Notes: a model not told the origin generated them from the sequence alone. A stretch of DNA of 64,000 nt from DATKDP01 sp035546335 (GCA_035546335.1 DATKDP010000016.1:1-64000); one strand, 5' to 3'; shown: positions 24,812-33,052, counted from the stretch's first letter. Made by a program: numbers and translations.

Positions 24812-25647
24812 GCGTCGAATCGGGCCGCCAGTTCATGCGCCCGGTCGATCTCGGGCGCACGCGGCGCAACCAGCGCCAGCTGCGGGCTCACAGGCTTCTG
24901 ATCGTCGGAGCAAACGTGATTCTCATCACCCTCTTCGCGATCGGCGGCGTCTGGATCTTTCAGAGAACGCAGCAGGATTCGCGATTCGAGATCCGGTCGA
25001 TCGAGACGGTCGGTGCATCTCGCACGACCGCGGCTCAGCTGGATGCCATCACCTCTCCCTACATCGGAGCGAATCTCTTCAAGATCAATCTGGCGCGACT
25101 CGATGCGGATCTCCGCGCGCTCCCCTGGGTGAAGAGCGTCGCCGTCGAGAAGCGTCTTCCCGACGGGCTGATTCTTCATCTCTTCGAGCGCGTCCCCGTC
25201 GCGCTCGTGCTCGAAGACGGGCGCGTGCGCTATGCCGATGCGGACGGAGTGGTCTTCGACGAGATGTCGCCGGAGATTGGTGCTGCCGATTTCCCGCTGA
25301 TCACAGGGGCCGGCGGCCCCGGGATCGTACGATGTATCGCATTCCTCCAGTCGCTGCGCGCGAAGAGCCCGGAGCTCCACGCGCGCGTGTCCGAAGTCAC
25401 GCCCGTCGAGCCGGACGGATTTCTGCTGTACGACCGTGCGCTCTACGCGCAGGTGGTTCTGCCCGACGAGCATGCGGTCACGCGGTGGAAAACCCTCTAC
25501 GGTATCGCCGCGGCCGAGGGATACGGTCCGGCGTCGATCGAATACGCGGACCTTCGTTTCCGAGAACGAGTCATCGTGCGGCCGAAACGGGCGAAGATCG
25601 CCGTCGAGCCTCACCGGGAAATTGAGAACAGCGCGATCGCGAACTGA
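24808..25647 (+). CDS. ftsQ: Cell division protein FtsQ/DivIB
   Basis: FtsQ links early and late divisome proteins. The 279-residue protein has a basic cytoplasmic tail (residues 1-30, GRTRRNQRQLRAHR), one membrane helix at about 31-51, and a POTRA domain starting FEIRSIETVGASRTTAAQL. The FtsQ beta domain follows (LPWVKSVAVEKRLPDGL, LILHLFERVPVAL). The ATG overlaps the murC stop by 4 nt. ftsA follows after 31 nt. Family call rests on domain order and position. Confidence 0.93.
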   Translation: MSVESGRQFMRPVDLGRTRRNQRQLRAHRLLIVGANVILITLFAIGGVWIFQRTQQDSRFEIRSIETVGASRTTAAQLDAITSPYIGANLFKINLARLDADLRALPWVKSVAVEKRLPDGLILHLFERVPVALVLEDGRVRYADADGVVFDEMSPEIGAADFPLITGAGGPGIVRCIAFLQSLRAKSPELHARVSEVTPVEPDGFLLYDRALYAQVVLPDEHAVTRWKTLYGIAAAEGYGPASIEYADLRFRERVIVRPKRAKIAVEPHREIENSAIAN

Positions 25648-25678
25648 TGCGAGCGGGCGCGAACAGGAGACAGGAGCC

Positions 25679-26905
25679 ATGCCCAAGACCGAGAATTACG
25701 TCGTAGCGCTCGACATCGGGACTTCGAAAGCGTGTGTGCTGGTGGGGGAAGTGAACGATCGGGGCCAGCTCGAGATCATCGGGAAAGGCACCTCGCCGAT
25801 GAAGGGAACGCGTCGAGGGAACATCATCAACCTCGACCAGGCCATCGAGGCGATCAAGAAGGCCGTCGACGAGGCCGAGGTGATGGCCGGCCTGCAGATC
25901 GAATCGGCCTTCGTCGGCGTCGCCGGCGACCACATCCGCTCGATCAATTCGAAGGGGGTCGTCTCGGTGATGGGACGCCACAAAGAGATCGGCAAAGAGG
26001 ATATCGATCGGGTGATCGAGGCCTCGAAGTCGATCAGCATTCCGGGGGAGCTCGAGCTGCTCCACGTGATTCCGCGCGAGTTCGTCGTCGACGGACAGGA
26101 CGGAATCCACGATCCGCTGGCGATGACAGGCTCACGTCTCGAGGCCAACGTCCACATTGTCACCGGCGCGCGCACTCACGATCAGAACGTGCTGACCTGC
26201 GTCAACAAGGCGGGAATCGCCGTCACCGAACTGGTCCTCGAGCCGCTCGCCGCGGCGGAAGCGGTTCTCACGCACGACGAGCGCGAAATGGGCGTGCTTC
26301 TCCTCGACCTCGGTGCGGGGACGACCGACTACGCCGTCTTTCTCGAAGGCAATGTCGTTCATACCAACGTACTGCCGGTCGGTGCGGGTCATTTCACCTC
26401 CGATATCTCGGTCGTCCTGCGCACGCCGATGGAAGACGCGGAGCGGATCAAGAAGCGCCATGCCTGCGCGCTCGCCTCGCTCATCACCGACGAAGATCCT
26501 ATCGAGGTTCCCACCGTCGGTGGAAGGCCGGCGAAGATTCTCTCCCGTCACGAGCTGACCAACATTCTCGAGCCGCGCGCGGCGGAGATCGCCAAGCTGG
26601 TGTATCGCGACATCGAGAAGGTGGGTCTGGAGAAGGAGATCCGCTCCGGAGTGGTCGTCGTCGGCGGAGGGGCGGAGATGGACGGCATGATCGAGATGAT
26701 CGAGCAGGTGTTCGATCAGCAGGCTCGCAAGGGGGTGCCGGCGGGGCTCGGAGGTCTCGCCGACACGGTTGCAGGACCGGAGTGGGCGACCGCTGCGGGG
26801 CTGCTGCTGTGGGGATTTCGGGCGAAAGCCGAGGAGCGCAAGCGGCCGCGAACTCGCTTCGCCCGTGTTGCGGAGTCGTTCAAACAATGGTTTGCGCAGA
26901 GCTGA
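25679..26905 (+). CDS. ftsA: Cell division protein FtsA
   Basis: FtsA is the actin-like protein that tethers FtsZ to the membrane. The 408-residue protein has the phosphate-1 loop VVALDIGTSKACVLVGEV near the N-terminus, the 1C subdomain region (about 85-160), LLLDLGAGTTDYAVF and VVVVGGGAEMDGM. A C-terminal amphipathic helix (FARVAESFKQWFAQS) is the membrane-targeting sequence. The ATG at 25679 follows AGGAG at 25672-25676, which decides the start over longer frames. Confidence 0.97.
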   Translation: MPKTENYVVALDIGTSKACVLVGEVNDRGQLEIIGKGTSPMKGTRRGNIINLDQAIEAIKKAVDEAEVMAGLQIESAFVGVAGDHIRSINSKGVVSVMGRHKEIGKEDIDRVIEASKSISIPGELELLHVIPREFVVDGQDGIHDPLAMTGSRLEANVHIVTGARTHDQNVLTCVNKAGIAVTELVLEPLAAAEAVLTHDEREMGVLLLDLGAGTTDYAVFLEGNVVHTNVLPVGAGHFTSDISVVLRTPMEDAERIKKRHACALASLITDEDPIEVPTVGGRPAKILSRHELTNILEPRAAEIAKLVYRDIEKVGLEKEIRSGVVVVGGGAEMDGMIEMIEQVFDQQARKGVPAGLGGLADTVAGPEWATAAGLLLWGFRAKAEERKRPRTRFARVAESFKQWFAQS

Positions 26906-26913
26906 GGTGCAAT

Positions 26914-27147
26914 GTGAATGGTCGTGAGAGCGTAGGGGGGTATCTGCGCATACGCCCTGAAGGGGAGGTGACGGAGGTGCAGCTCCGGAGCTTCCTGCGC
27001 GTGGCGGGGGCGAGGCATGGCTCGCCCCCGCCCAGCCTCGATCGCGACGTGCTCGGACAGATCGTCCGGCCGGCTGGTTGCCGGCTCGGGCTCGGCAAGT
27101 GGCAGCAGTCTTCAATCCGGAGGGCGGAACATGATTACATTCGATGA
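26914..27147 (+). CDS. Possible small ORF, 77 codons, bridging ftsA and ftsZ
   Basis: A GTG at 26914 follows GAGGTG at 26904-26909, and the frame runs to a TGA 17 nt inside ftsZ. The product would be Arg-rich without hydrophobic segments (VGGYLRIRPEGEVTEVQL near its start). I recognise no family. A 12-bp hairpin lies inside it. The ribosome binding site is decent, but nothing else supports expression. Confidence 0.2.
   Translation: MNGRESVGGYLRIRPEGEVTEVQLRSFLRVAGARHGSPPPSLDRDVLGQIVRPAGCRLGLGKWQQSSIRRAEHDYIR
27003..27032 (+). other. Perfect 12-bp hairpin in the ftsA-ftsZ spacer
   Basis: GGCGGGGGCGAG at 27003-27014 and CTCGCCCCCGCC at 27021-27032 are perfect complements around a 6-nt loop. 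No U-run follows, so it is not a standard intrinsic terminator. It lies about 100 nt before ftsZ, where a stem could mark an RNA-processing site or protect a separate ftsZ transcript. Confidence 0.7.
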
Positions 27148-28390
27148 GTCACCAGGACGAGGGAAGCTCGAGATCTCGATGGACGAAGAGCTGCCGGCAA
27201 AAATCAAGGTCATCGGAGTCGGTGGAGGCGGCGGCAATGCCGTCAACCGGATGATCCAGTCGGGAATCGGCGGTGTGGAGTTCATCGTCGCCAACACCGA
27301 TCTGCAGGCGATGCGCAACTCGCTCGCCTCGGTCAAGCTGCAGATCGGCTCGAAGCTGACCAAGGGTCTGGGCGCGGGAGCGAATCCCGACGTCGGCAAG
27401 CAGGCGGCGCTCGAAGACACCGACAAGATCCTCGAGGTTCTCAGCGGAGCCGACATGATCTTCATCACCGGCGGCATGGGGGGCGGCACGGCGACCGGGG
27501 CGACGCCCATCATCGCGTCGCTCGCCAGCGAGCTCGGAGCGCTGACCGTCGCCGTCGTCACCAAGCCCTTCAACTTCGAAGGAAAGCGCCGGCGCGTTCA
27601 GGCCGAGCAGGGGATCCGGGCGCTGCGCGACTCGGTCGACACGCTGATCACGATTCCCAACGAGCGCCTCCTGAACTTCGTCGAGCGTGCAACCTCGCTC
27701 AGCGATGCGTTCCGGATCGCGGATGACATCCTGCGTCAGGCGGTTCAGGGAATCTCCGATCTGATCACCGTTCCCGGCGAGATCAATCTCGACTTCGCCG
27801 ACGTGAAGACGATCATGCACGGAATGGGAATGGCGCTCATGGGCACGGGAGTCGCCAGCGGCGAGCACCGTGCGGTCGAAGCGGCGCAGCGCGCCATCTC
27901 CTCACCGCTGCTCGAGGAAGCGTCGATCGAAGGAGCGAGAGGCGTTCTGATCAACGTCACCGGCGGCAACGACATGACGCTGTTCGAAGTCAACGAGGCG
28001 GCGTCGGTGATCCAGGAGGCCGCGGACGAAGAGGCCAACATCATCTTCGGCACGGTCATCGATCCGAAGATGCAGGACGAGATCAAGGTCACCGTCATCG
28101 CCACCGGGTTCGACACGGCGACGCGCGGATTCCTCAATGCGCGCGGAGAGTCGCTCTCCGGCCGCACGCCGAGTCAGCCGGCGGCGGCGCGCATGGCGAC
28201 GCAGGAGATGCGTCTGGCGGCTCCGCAGCAGAGCGCCGAAGCGTCCGCGGAGGCTCCGCCGCAGATCGGCGCCGAGGAGGAGATCTACGATCCGCCGTTC
28301 TTCCGCCGCACCTCCGGCTTCGGACCGATGGCCAACGACTTCGGCAACGATCTCGACATCCCGACCGTGATTCGCAACCTGAGCGACTAG
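27131..28390 (+). CDS. ftsZ: Cell division GTPase FtsZ with an altered signature loop
   Basis: FtsZ forms the cytokinetic ring. The 419-residue protein has GVGGGGGNAVNRMI near residue 29, NTDLQAM, NFEGKRR, IPNERLL, the synergy segment VPGEINLDFADVKTIM, and the C-terminal peptide LDIPTVIRNLSD that binds FtsA. A low-complexity linker rich in Ala and Gln covers about 340-400. The GTP-binding signature reads GGMGGGTATGATP, with Ala121 where the family almost always has Gly (GGGTGTG). The ATG at 27131 follows GGAGGGCGG, a strong ribosome binding site, which decides the start. Confidence 0.97.
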   Translation: MITFDESPGRGKLEISMDEELPAKIKVIGVGGGGGNAVNRMIQSGIGGVEFIVANTDLQAMRNSLASVKLQIGSKLTKGLGAGANPDVGKQAALEDTDKILEVLSGADMIFITGGMGGGTATGATPIIASLASELGALTVAVVTKPFNFEGKRRRVQAEQGIRALRDSVDTLITIPNERLLNFVERATSLSDAFRIADDILRQAVQGISDLITVPGEINLDFADVKTIMHGMGMALMGTGVASGEHRAVEAAQRAISSPLLEEASIEGARGVLINVTGGNDMTLFEVNEAASVIQEAADEEANIIFGTVIDPKMQDEIKVTVIATGFDTATRGFLNARGESLSGRTPSQPAAARMATQEMRLAAPQQSAEASAEAPPQIGAEEEIYDPPFFRRTSGFGPMANDFGNDLDIPTVIRNLSD

Positions 28391-29016
28391 GGAGAAAGTG
28401 GCCGAACCTTGTCGCGGATGCGACGCGAGGAACGCTGTCATCCCGAGCCTTTTCAGCCATCGCGATCGTGCGAGGACGCACGACCCCCTCGAACAGCGGC
28501 CATCGTTTCGGTGTCGCGAGCACGCGGTGGGGAGAGCGGGCGTCCCGCGCCCGCCCTGTGTGGGTGGGGGATGCGGCCGACGCTCTGTGCCGGCCGCCTT
28601 CGCGGCCTTCCGAAATGAGATCCCGTGTAATCGTCCCCGCCCTCACGGGCGGGGCTGAGGTTGTAGCGGCCGCCTTCGCGGCCACGCGGGCGCCATGGGT
28701 TTGGGTGTCGCGAGAATGCGGGCGAAGCGATTGCGCTGCGTGGAGGTCAGCAAGCCTGTTGCGGTGGCCGGCGTGGGCTCCATGCACACCTTCGGTGTGC
28801 GGCGATGGGAAACGGTGTTGCCGGCGTCCGGTGGTGGCGCTTCGCGCTCACCACCGGCTAGAATCCATGCATCCCTCCGGGATGCATTGCCTGGCGCTTC
28901 GTATCCTCGGCCGCGTGCTCCGCCGGCTGTGATCCATGCACCCCGGGGTGCAGTGTCACGCCGGCTGTCGCGAGTCGGGGAGAGAACCTGACGGCGATGG
29001 CGACGACGACGGCTCG
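28391..29016. repeat. 626-nt noncoding region with a dense array of perfect hairpins
   Basis: No gene is supported here. It holds at least seven short perfect inverted repeats: 28592-28607, 28635-28654, 28668-28683, 28784-28800, 28828-28857, 28867-28887 and 28937-28952. Several have CTTC or TTCG centres, and 28784-28800 has a C-TTCG-G tetraloop. A copy of the GGGGAGAGCGGGCGTCCC repeat is at 28529-28556. The motif GCGAAGCGATTGCGCTGCGT near 28723 recurs near 42957. It separates ftsZ from the oppositely oriented guaA, so it could end both transcripts. Confidence 0.75.
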
Positions 29017-30558
29017 TCACTCCCACTCGATCGTGCTCGGCGGCTTGGAGGAGATGTCGTAGACGACGCGGTTGACGCCGCGCACTTCGTTCACGATCCG
29101 GCGCGAGATGATGTCGAGGACCTCGTGCGGCATACGGTACCAGTCCGCGGTCATGAAATCGGTCGTCGAGACGGCGCGCAGCGCGATCACGTTCTCGTAG
29201 GTCCGCTCGTCGCCCATCACGCCGACGGTCCTGACCGGAAGAAGAACGGCGAATCCCTGGGAGATGTCGCGGTAGAGTCCCGCCCGGCGAATCTCCTCGA
29301 TGGCGATCGCGTCGGCGTTCTGCAGGATCTCGACGCGGTCGGGCGTCACCTCGCCGAGGATCCGAACGGCGAGACCCGGCCCTGGAAAAGGATGTCTCCA
29401 GACGAATTCTTCTTCGAGGCCGAGCTCGATCCCGAGGAGCCGGACCTCGTCTTTGAAGAGCTCGCGGACGGGCTCGATCAGGGAGAGGCCCATCTTCTCC
29501 GGAAGTCCGCCGACGTTGTGATGCGTCTTGATCACGGCCGAGGGTCCTTTGATCGAGACGGACTCGATCACGTCGGGATAGAGCGTCCCCTGCACGAGGA
29601 AATCGACGTCCGGAATCCTCCGCGCCTCTTCTTCGAAGATGGCGATGAATTCGTAGCCGATCCGTTTCCTCTTGAGCTCCGGATCGCTGATGCCGTCCAG
29701 GCGCGCGAAGAAGCGCTCCTTCGCGTCGACTGCGATGATGTGCATTCCGAGCCCGTCGCTGAGCCGCGATACGACCTGAATCGCTTCGTCCTTTCGCAGC
29801 AGCCCCGTATCGACGAATACCGCGGTGAGCTGATCGCCGATCGCTTCGGCGACCAGCAGCGACGCGACCGATGAATCGACGCCGCCACTCACGGCCGCAA
29901 TCGCGCGGCGATCGCCGACCAGATTGCGAATCTCCTCCACTTTGCGCCGCCTGAAATCGCCCAGATCCCAGGTGCCGCTGCAGCCGCAGACGCCGAAGAG
30001 GAAGTTGCGGATGATCTGCGCTCCCGCCTCGGTGTGCGTGACTTCGGGGTGGAACTGGATCCCGAAACAGCTCCGTTCGACATTCTCGAATCCGGCAATC
30101 GGAGCGTTCGGCGACGAGGCGATCGTCCGGAATCCCGGCGGCACCTCGAGAATGCGGTCGCCGTGGCTCGCCCAGACGCGCTGGTGAGCCGGCGTGTCGC
30201 GGAAGAGCATGCTTTCCTGCACGCCGACCTCGGCGCGGCCGTACTCCCGCTCGGTCGCCGCTTCGACTCTTCCTCCGAGGAGGTAGGCGGTGAGCTGCAT
30301 TCCGTAGCAGATCCCGAGGATCGGGATGCCGAGATCGAAGACCTCGCGCGCGCAGTAAGGGGCGTTCGCGCCGTAAACCGATTGAGGCCCGCCGGAGAGG
30401 ATGATGCCCTTCGGCGCGAGCCGGCGGATCGCATCGACGGAGAAATCGAACGGATGGATCTCGGAGTAGACCTTCTGCTCGCGTACCCGGCGGGCGATGA
30501 GCTGTGTGTATTGCGCTCCGAAATCGAGAACGAGAATCGTTTCACCGGGGGTGATCAC
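29017..30558 (-). CDS. guaA: GMP synthase (glutamine-hydrolysing)
   Basis: GuaA converts XMP to GMP using ATP and ammonia from glutamine. The 513-residue protein has a class I amidotransferase domain at about 1-195, with nucleophile Cys84 (ILGICYGMQ) and FHPEVTHTEAG. An ATP-pyrophosphatase loop follows (VSGGVDSSVASLL), and then the GMP synthase C-terminal domain, ending SSKPPSTIEWE. The start is GTG at 30558, with TATACT seven bases upstream and no ribosome binding site, so the mRNA may be leaderless. Confidence 0.97.
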   Translation of the reverse strand: MITPGETILVLDFGAQYTQLIARRVREQKVYSEIHPFDFSVDAIRRLAPKGIILSGGPQSVYGANAPYCAREVFDLGIPILGICYGMQLTAYLLGGRVEAATEREYGRAEVGVQESMLFRDTPAHQRVWASHGDRILEVPPGFRTIASSPNAPIAGFENVERSCFGIQFHPEVTHTEAGAQIIRNFLFGVCGCSGTWDLGDFRRRKVEEIRNLVGDRRAIAAVSGGVDSSVASLLVAEAIGDQLTAVFVDTGLLRKDEAIQVVSRLSDGLGMHIIAVDAKERFFARLDGISDPELKRKRIGYEFIAIFEEEARRIPDVDFLVQGTLYPDVIESVSIKGPSAVIKTHHNVGGLPEKMGLSLIEPVRELFKDEVRLLGIELGLEEEFVWRHPFPGPGLAVRILGEVTPDRVEILQNADAIAIEEIRRAGLYRDISQGFAVLLPVRTVGVMGDERTYENVIALRAVSTTDFMTADWYRMPHEVLDIISRRIVNEVRGVNRVVYDISSKPPSTIEWE

Positions 30559-30565
30559 GGCGGGA

Positions 30566-30571
30566 AGTATA
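30566..30571 (-). promoter_or_regulatory. -10 box (TATACT) of a likely leaderless guaA transcript
   Basis: Read on the minus strand, TATACT is followed by seven bases and the guaA GTG. That spacing places the transcription start at the first codon. No -35 match is obvious because the upstream DNA is a heptamer tract. Confidence 0.4.
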
Positions 30572-30581
30572 GTTCAGAGGC

Positions 30582-30785
30582 GGCGAGGGGGAGGGGGGAC
30601 GAGGGACGAGGGACGAGGGAGGAGAGACGAGAGACGAGGGACGAGGGAGGAAGAGCAGATGGCAAATGGCAGATGGCAGAGGTGAGAGGGTGAGAGACGA
30701 GAGGGACGAGAGCGGAAGAGCAGATGGCAGATGGCAGATAACAGAAGAAAAACAGATGGCAGTTTCCAGATCGCAGAGGGGTGAG
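30582..30785. repeat. Purine-rich heptanucleotide tract between guaA and tRNA-Val
   Basis: Blocks of GACGAGG/GACGAGA alternate with GCAGATG/GCAAATG and GTGAGAG units, all with a 7-nt period. Purines are on the + strand almost throughout. It begins about 24 bp from the guaA start and ends about 12 bp from a tRNA gene, so it fills the whole spacer. Confidence 0.85.
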
Positions 30786-30797
30786 GGAAGAGTCGGA

Positions 30798-30874
30798 TGG
30801 TAGGCTCTAGCGGGCTCGAACCGCTGACCTCCACCGTGTCAAGGTGGCGCTCTAACCAACTGAGCTAAGAGCCT
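30798..30874 (-). tRNA. tRNA-Val (anticodon GAC)
   Basis: On the minus strand the 77-nt gene folds as a full cloverleaf. The acceptor stem is AGGCTCT with AGAGCCT. The D stem is GCTC/GAGC. The anticodon stem is CCACC/GGTGG around the loop TTGACAC, giving GAC. The T arm is AGCGG-TTCGAGC-CCGCT. CCA is encoded. It reads GUC and GUU codons. Confidence 0.95.
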
Positions 30875-30892
30875 GTCCGGATCGAAGGGAGG

Positions 30893-30968
30893 TGGTAGGC
30901 GCTAGCGGACTCGAACCGCTGACCCCCACCGTGTGAAGGTGATGCTCTACCGACTGAGCTAAGCGCCT
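30893..30968 (-). tRNA. tRNA-Val (anticodon CAC)
   Basis: On the minus strand the 76-nt gene has acceptor stem AGGCGCT/AGCGCCT and D stem GCTC/GAGC. The anticodon stem TCACC/GGTGG surrounds TTCACAC, giving CAC. The T arm is AGCGG-TTCGAGT-CCGCT, and CCA is encoded. It reads GUG. It lies 18 nt upstream of tRNA-Val(GAC), so both are probably processed from one transcript. Confidence 0.95.
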
Positions 30969-31088
30969 GAATCCCTCGGACCCTTTTTGAAACCTTCCCT
31001 CTGTACCGCAGTATTTCCGGAGGGAGAGCCAGAATAGTGGAGCGACCGAGGGCAGTCAAGCCGAGAGGCAGAAGGCGGATAGCATAGG

Positions 31089-31220
31089 GACGAGGGGCGA
31101 GAGACGAGAGAGGCGAGAAGGGAGAGACGGGAGAGGCATAGCAGATGGCAGATTTCAGATAGCAGAGGTGCGAGGATCTCTCGCCTCTCGCCTCTCGCCC
31201 CTCGCCCCTCGTCTCTCGCT
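31089..31220. repeat. Self-complementary heptanucleotide tract before the SDR gene
   Basis: Purine units (GACGAGG, GCGAGAG, GGCGAGA) are followed by GCAGATG-type units. A pyrimidine block of CTCTCGC/CCCTCGC then complements the first block. It lies between the divergent tRNA-Val genes and the SDR gene and ends 5 nt before the SDR -10 box. Confidence 0.85.
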
Positions 31221-31225
31221 CGGCA

Positions 31226-31231
31226 TACAAT
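31226..31231 (+). promoter_or_regulatory. -10 box (TACAAT) of a likely leaderless SDR transcript
   Basis: TACAAT is followed by seven bases and the ATG of the SDR gene at 31239. No Shine-Dalgarno sequence is present. The region where a -35 box would lie is a heptamer tract. Confidence 0.4.
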
Positions 31232-31238
31232 CACGCGG

Positions 31239-31889
31239 ATGAGAACGCTGATCATCACCGGAGGTACGGGTGGATTGGGGGAGGTGGTTGTTCCGCGAAC
31301 GGCGCGTGATCATCGTTGCGTCGTGCTCTACCGCACGGAACGTCCCGAAGGGGCGAACGTCGAAGCCGTCCGGTCCGATCTCACGAACGAGTCGAGCGTT
31401 CGCGCCGCGCTCGAGGAAGCGGTCCAGCGCTTCGGAGCGCCGTACGGGCTCGTTCATCTCGCCGGCGGGTACGCAGGTGGAAACGTCTCGCAGACGAGCG
31501 GCGAGACGTGGCGGCAGATGATGGGACTCAATGCCGACAGCTCGTTCTTCGTGATCCGTCATGTGCTGGCGCACATGCGCCGCGACGAGCCGGGAAGAAT
31601 CATCGCCATCAGCTCCGCGGCCACGCGGACGAAGCTCGCCGGAGCCGCCGCCTACACCGTTTCGAAATCGGCGCTCAATGTGCTGATCGAGCTCACCGCG
31701 GCCGAGCTCGAAGGCTCGGGGATCACTGCAAATGCAATCCTCCCGGACTCGCTCGACACGCCGGCGACGCGCAAGGCGATGCCGGAGGCGAGGCTCGTGC
31801 CGCTTGATCGCGTGGCCGAAACGATTCTTTTTCTTCTCTCCGATGCCGCGGCGAGCATCAACGGCGCGCTCATTCCGCTGGAGGGGTGA
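31239..31889 (+). CDS. Short-chain dehydrogenase/reductase (SDR)
   Basis: The 216-residue classical SDR has the NAD(P) loop TGGTGGLG at 7-14, the HLAGG segment near residue 73, Ser125/126 (IIAISSAATR), and the catalytic YTVSK with Tyr139 and Lys143. It is short for the family and lacks part of the variable substrate region between 170 and 200. It resembles 3-oxoacyl-ACP reductase-like enzymes, but the substrate cannot be named. It ends ALIPLEG and overlaps the start region of a small membrane protein gene. Confidence 0.88.
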   Translation: MRTLIITGGTGGLGEVVVPRTARDHRCVVLYRTERPEGANVEAVRSDLTNESSVRAALEEAVQRFGAPYGLVHLAGGYAGGNVSQTSGETWRQMMGLNADSSFFVIRHVLAHMRRDEPGRIIAISSAATRTKLAGAAAYTVSKSALNVLIELTAAELEGSGITANAILPDSLDTPATRKAMPEARLVPLDRVAETILFLLSDAAASINGALIPLEG

Positions 31890-31891
31890 CG

Positions 31892-32152
31892 ATGCGCCCG
31901 AGTCGCGGATTCCTCTCGGCGCTGGCGGGCCTCGGCGTGACGATCCTCGGCTGGTACTCGCCGTGGGCGTGGCCGGCATGGCCCGCTACAGTGGGGCTCG
32001 ACCTCTTCTTCGCCGATTTCTCCGAGATGTCGTACGGAGCCCGCGCCGCAGCGGTCGTTGTCCTGATCGCCCTCAACGTCGCGGTGTGGGCGCTGATCGC
32101 CCACACCGCGTGGTGGGTCGTGAGGGCTGCTACTCGCTCCAGGGAGGCTTGA
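31892..32152 (+). CDS. Small membrane protein, 86 residues
   Basis: The protein has two hydrophobic segments, at about residues 6-28 (FLSALAGLGVTILGWYSPWAW) and 48-70 (AAAVVVLIALNVAVWALIA). A short basic C-terminus follows. No family is recognised. The ATG at 31892 follows GGAGGGG in the end of the SDR gene. A GTG at 31886 overlapping the SDR stop is an alternative. Its 3' end overlaps the convergent DinB gene by 23 nt. Coupling to the SDR is the main support. Confidence 0.5.
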   Translation: MRPSRGFLSALAGLGVTILGWYSPWAWPAWPATVGLDLFFADFSEMSYGARAAAVVVLIALNVAVWALIAHTAWWVVRAATRSREA

Positions 32153-32693
32153 CGCCGTTGACGCGCGCATAGGCGATCGACTGCCCGAGGTGCTCGTGTC
32201 CGTGCGCGATCAGCGTCACGAGCACGTTCCGGATGGTCGTCTTGCGTCCGAAGAAATCGACTTCCTTCTCCAGATCGGCGTCGCTCAATCCCTTGACCAT
32301 CTTCCGCGCGTGATCGAAGGAGGCTCGCATCATCTCGGCGACTTTCACCTTGTCCGTCGCCGCCTTGTCGAGTGCGCGCAGATCCATACCTTCCGGAGGT
32401 GCGACTCCGATGATCGTGCCGAGAAAGTAGTTTCCCTGGGCTACGTGCAGATACGCCTCGGCCACCGATCGGATTCCCTCGGAAGGTCTCCAGTCGTACT
32501 TTTCCTGCGGTACTGCTCCGGCGAGCGCGAGCGTCTGTTTCTCGAGGTAGTCGAGCTGCCCGACCATCTCCGCCCGGAATGCCTCCGAGGGTGTTTTTGC
32601 CGTGGCCGGCTTGCCATGATCGTGCTGCGCGGCGATGGGCAGCGTGACGAGAAGAACGATGATCAAATACGAGAGTGTGGGCTTCGAGCGCAT
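32130..32693 (-). CDS. Secreted DinB-family protein
   Basis: The 187-residue protein has a signal peptide (residues 1-22, SYLIIVLLVTLPIAAQ) and then a DinB four-helix bundle. Candidate metal ligands are the His in SVAEAYLHVAQGNYF and the histidines of LIAHGHEHLGQ, the usual DinB pattern. DinB proteins are metal-dependent and include thiol transferases, but most are uncharacterised. The ATG at 32693 follows GGAGG five bases upstream. It lies downstream of the sigma factor and anti-sigma genes on the same strand and may be their target. Confidence 0.85.
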   Translation of the reverse strand: MRSKPTLSYLIIVLLVTLPIAAQHDHGKPATAKTPSEAFRAEMVGQLDYLEKQTLALAGAVPQEKYDWRPSEGIRSVAEAYLHVAQGNYFLGTIIGVAPPEGMDLRALDKAATDKVKVAEMMRASFDHARKMVKGLSDADLEKEVDFFGRKTTIRNVLVTLIAHGHEHLGQSIAYARVNGVKPPWSE

Positions 32694-32794
32694 GCAACCT
32701 CCATAGTCAGTCGTGTGTGTTTTGGTTTGATCGGAGTAGTCCGCAAAGTCTATCTCAAAGACTCTCGGGATTTGAGACTGGCCAGCTTGTGCCC

Positions 32795-33052
32795 TCATTC
32801 CTTCATTCGCGCCTCGAGAATCGCGTTGATCAGATCCTCGGGCGCGTCGTCGATCTCCGAGGTATCGATCGCAGCCAGCTTCGCCATCCGGATCGTCTGT
32901 TCGTAGCTCCGGAGATACGCGATGCACGATGGGCAGACAACGAGATGCCGCTGGAACTCGGCGCGGATCTCCTCGGCGAGCTCGTTGGCGAGGTAATCGG
33001 CGAGAAACGCGATCACTTCGCTGCACGGAAGAAAGGGGCGGGCACTCGTCAT
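32795..33052 (-). CDS. Zinc-finger anti-sigma-like protein (downstream copy)
   Basis: The 85-residue protein carries a ZAS/zf-HC2 motif: FQRHLVVCPSCIAYLRSY, that is His-x3-Cys-x2-Cys, with Cys10 (LPCSEVI) as a possible fourth ligand. It has no membrane helix, so it would act in the cytoplasm. ZAS proteins bind ECF sigma factors and release them on a redox or other signal. Its start overlaps the sigma factor stop by 4 nt, the usual sigma/anti-sigma coupling. Confidence 0.85.
   Translation of the reverse strand: MTSARPFLPCSEVIAFLADYLANELAEEIRAEFQRHLVVCPSCIAYLRSYEQTIRMAKLAAIDTSEIDDAPEDLINAILEARMKE

Noticed and set aside
30582..31220. Repeat tracts as a possible CRISPR array
   Set aside because: The units are contiguous 7-mers without unique spacers, and no cas gene is in the window.
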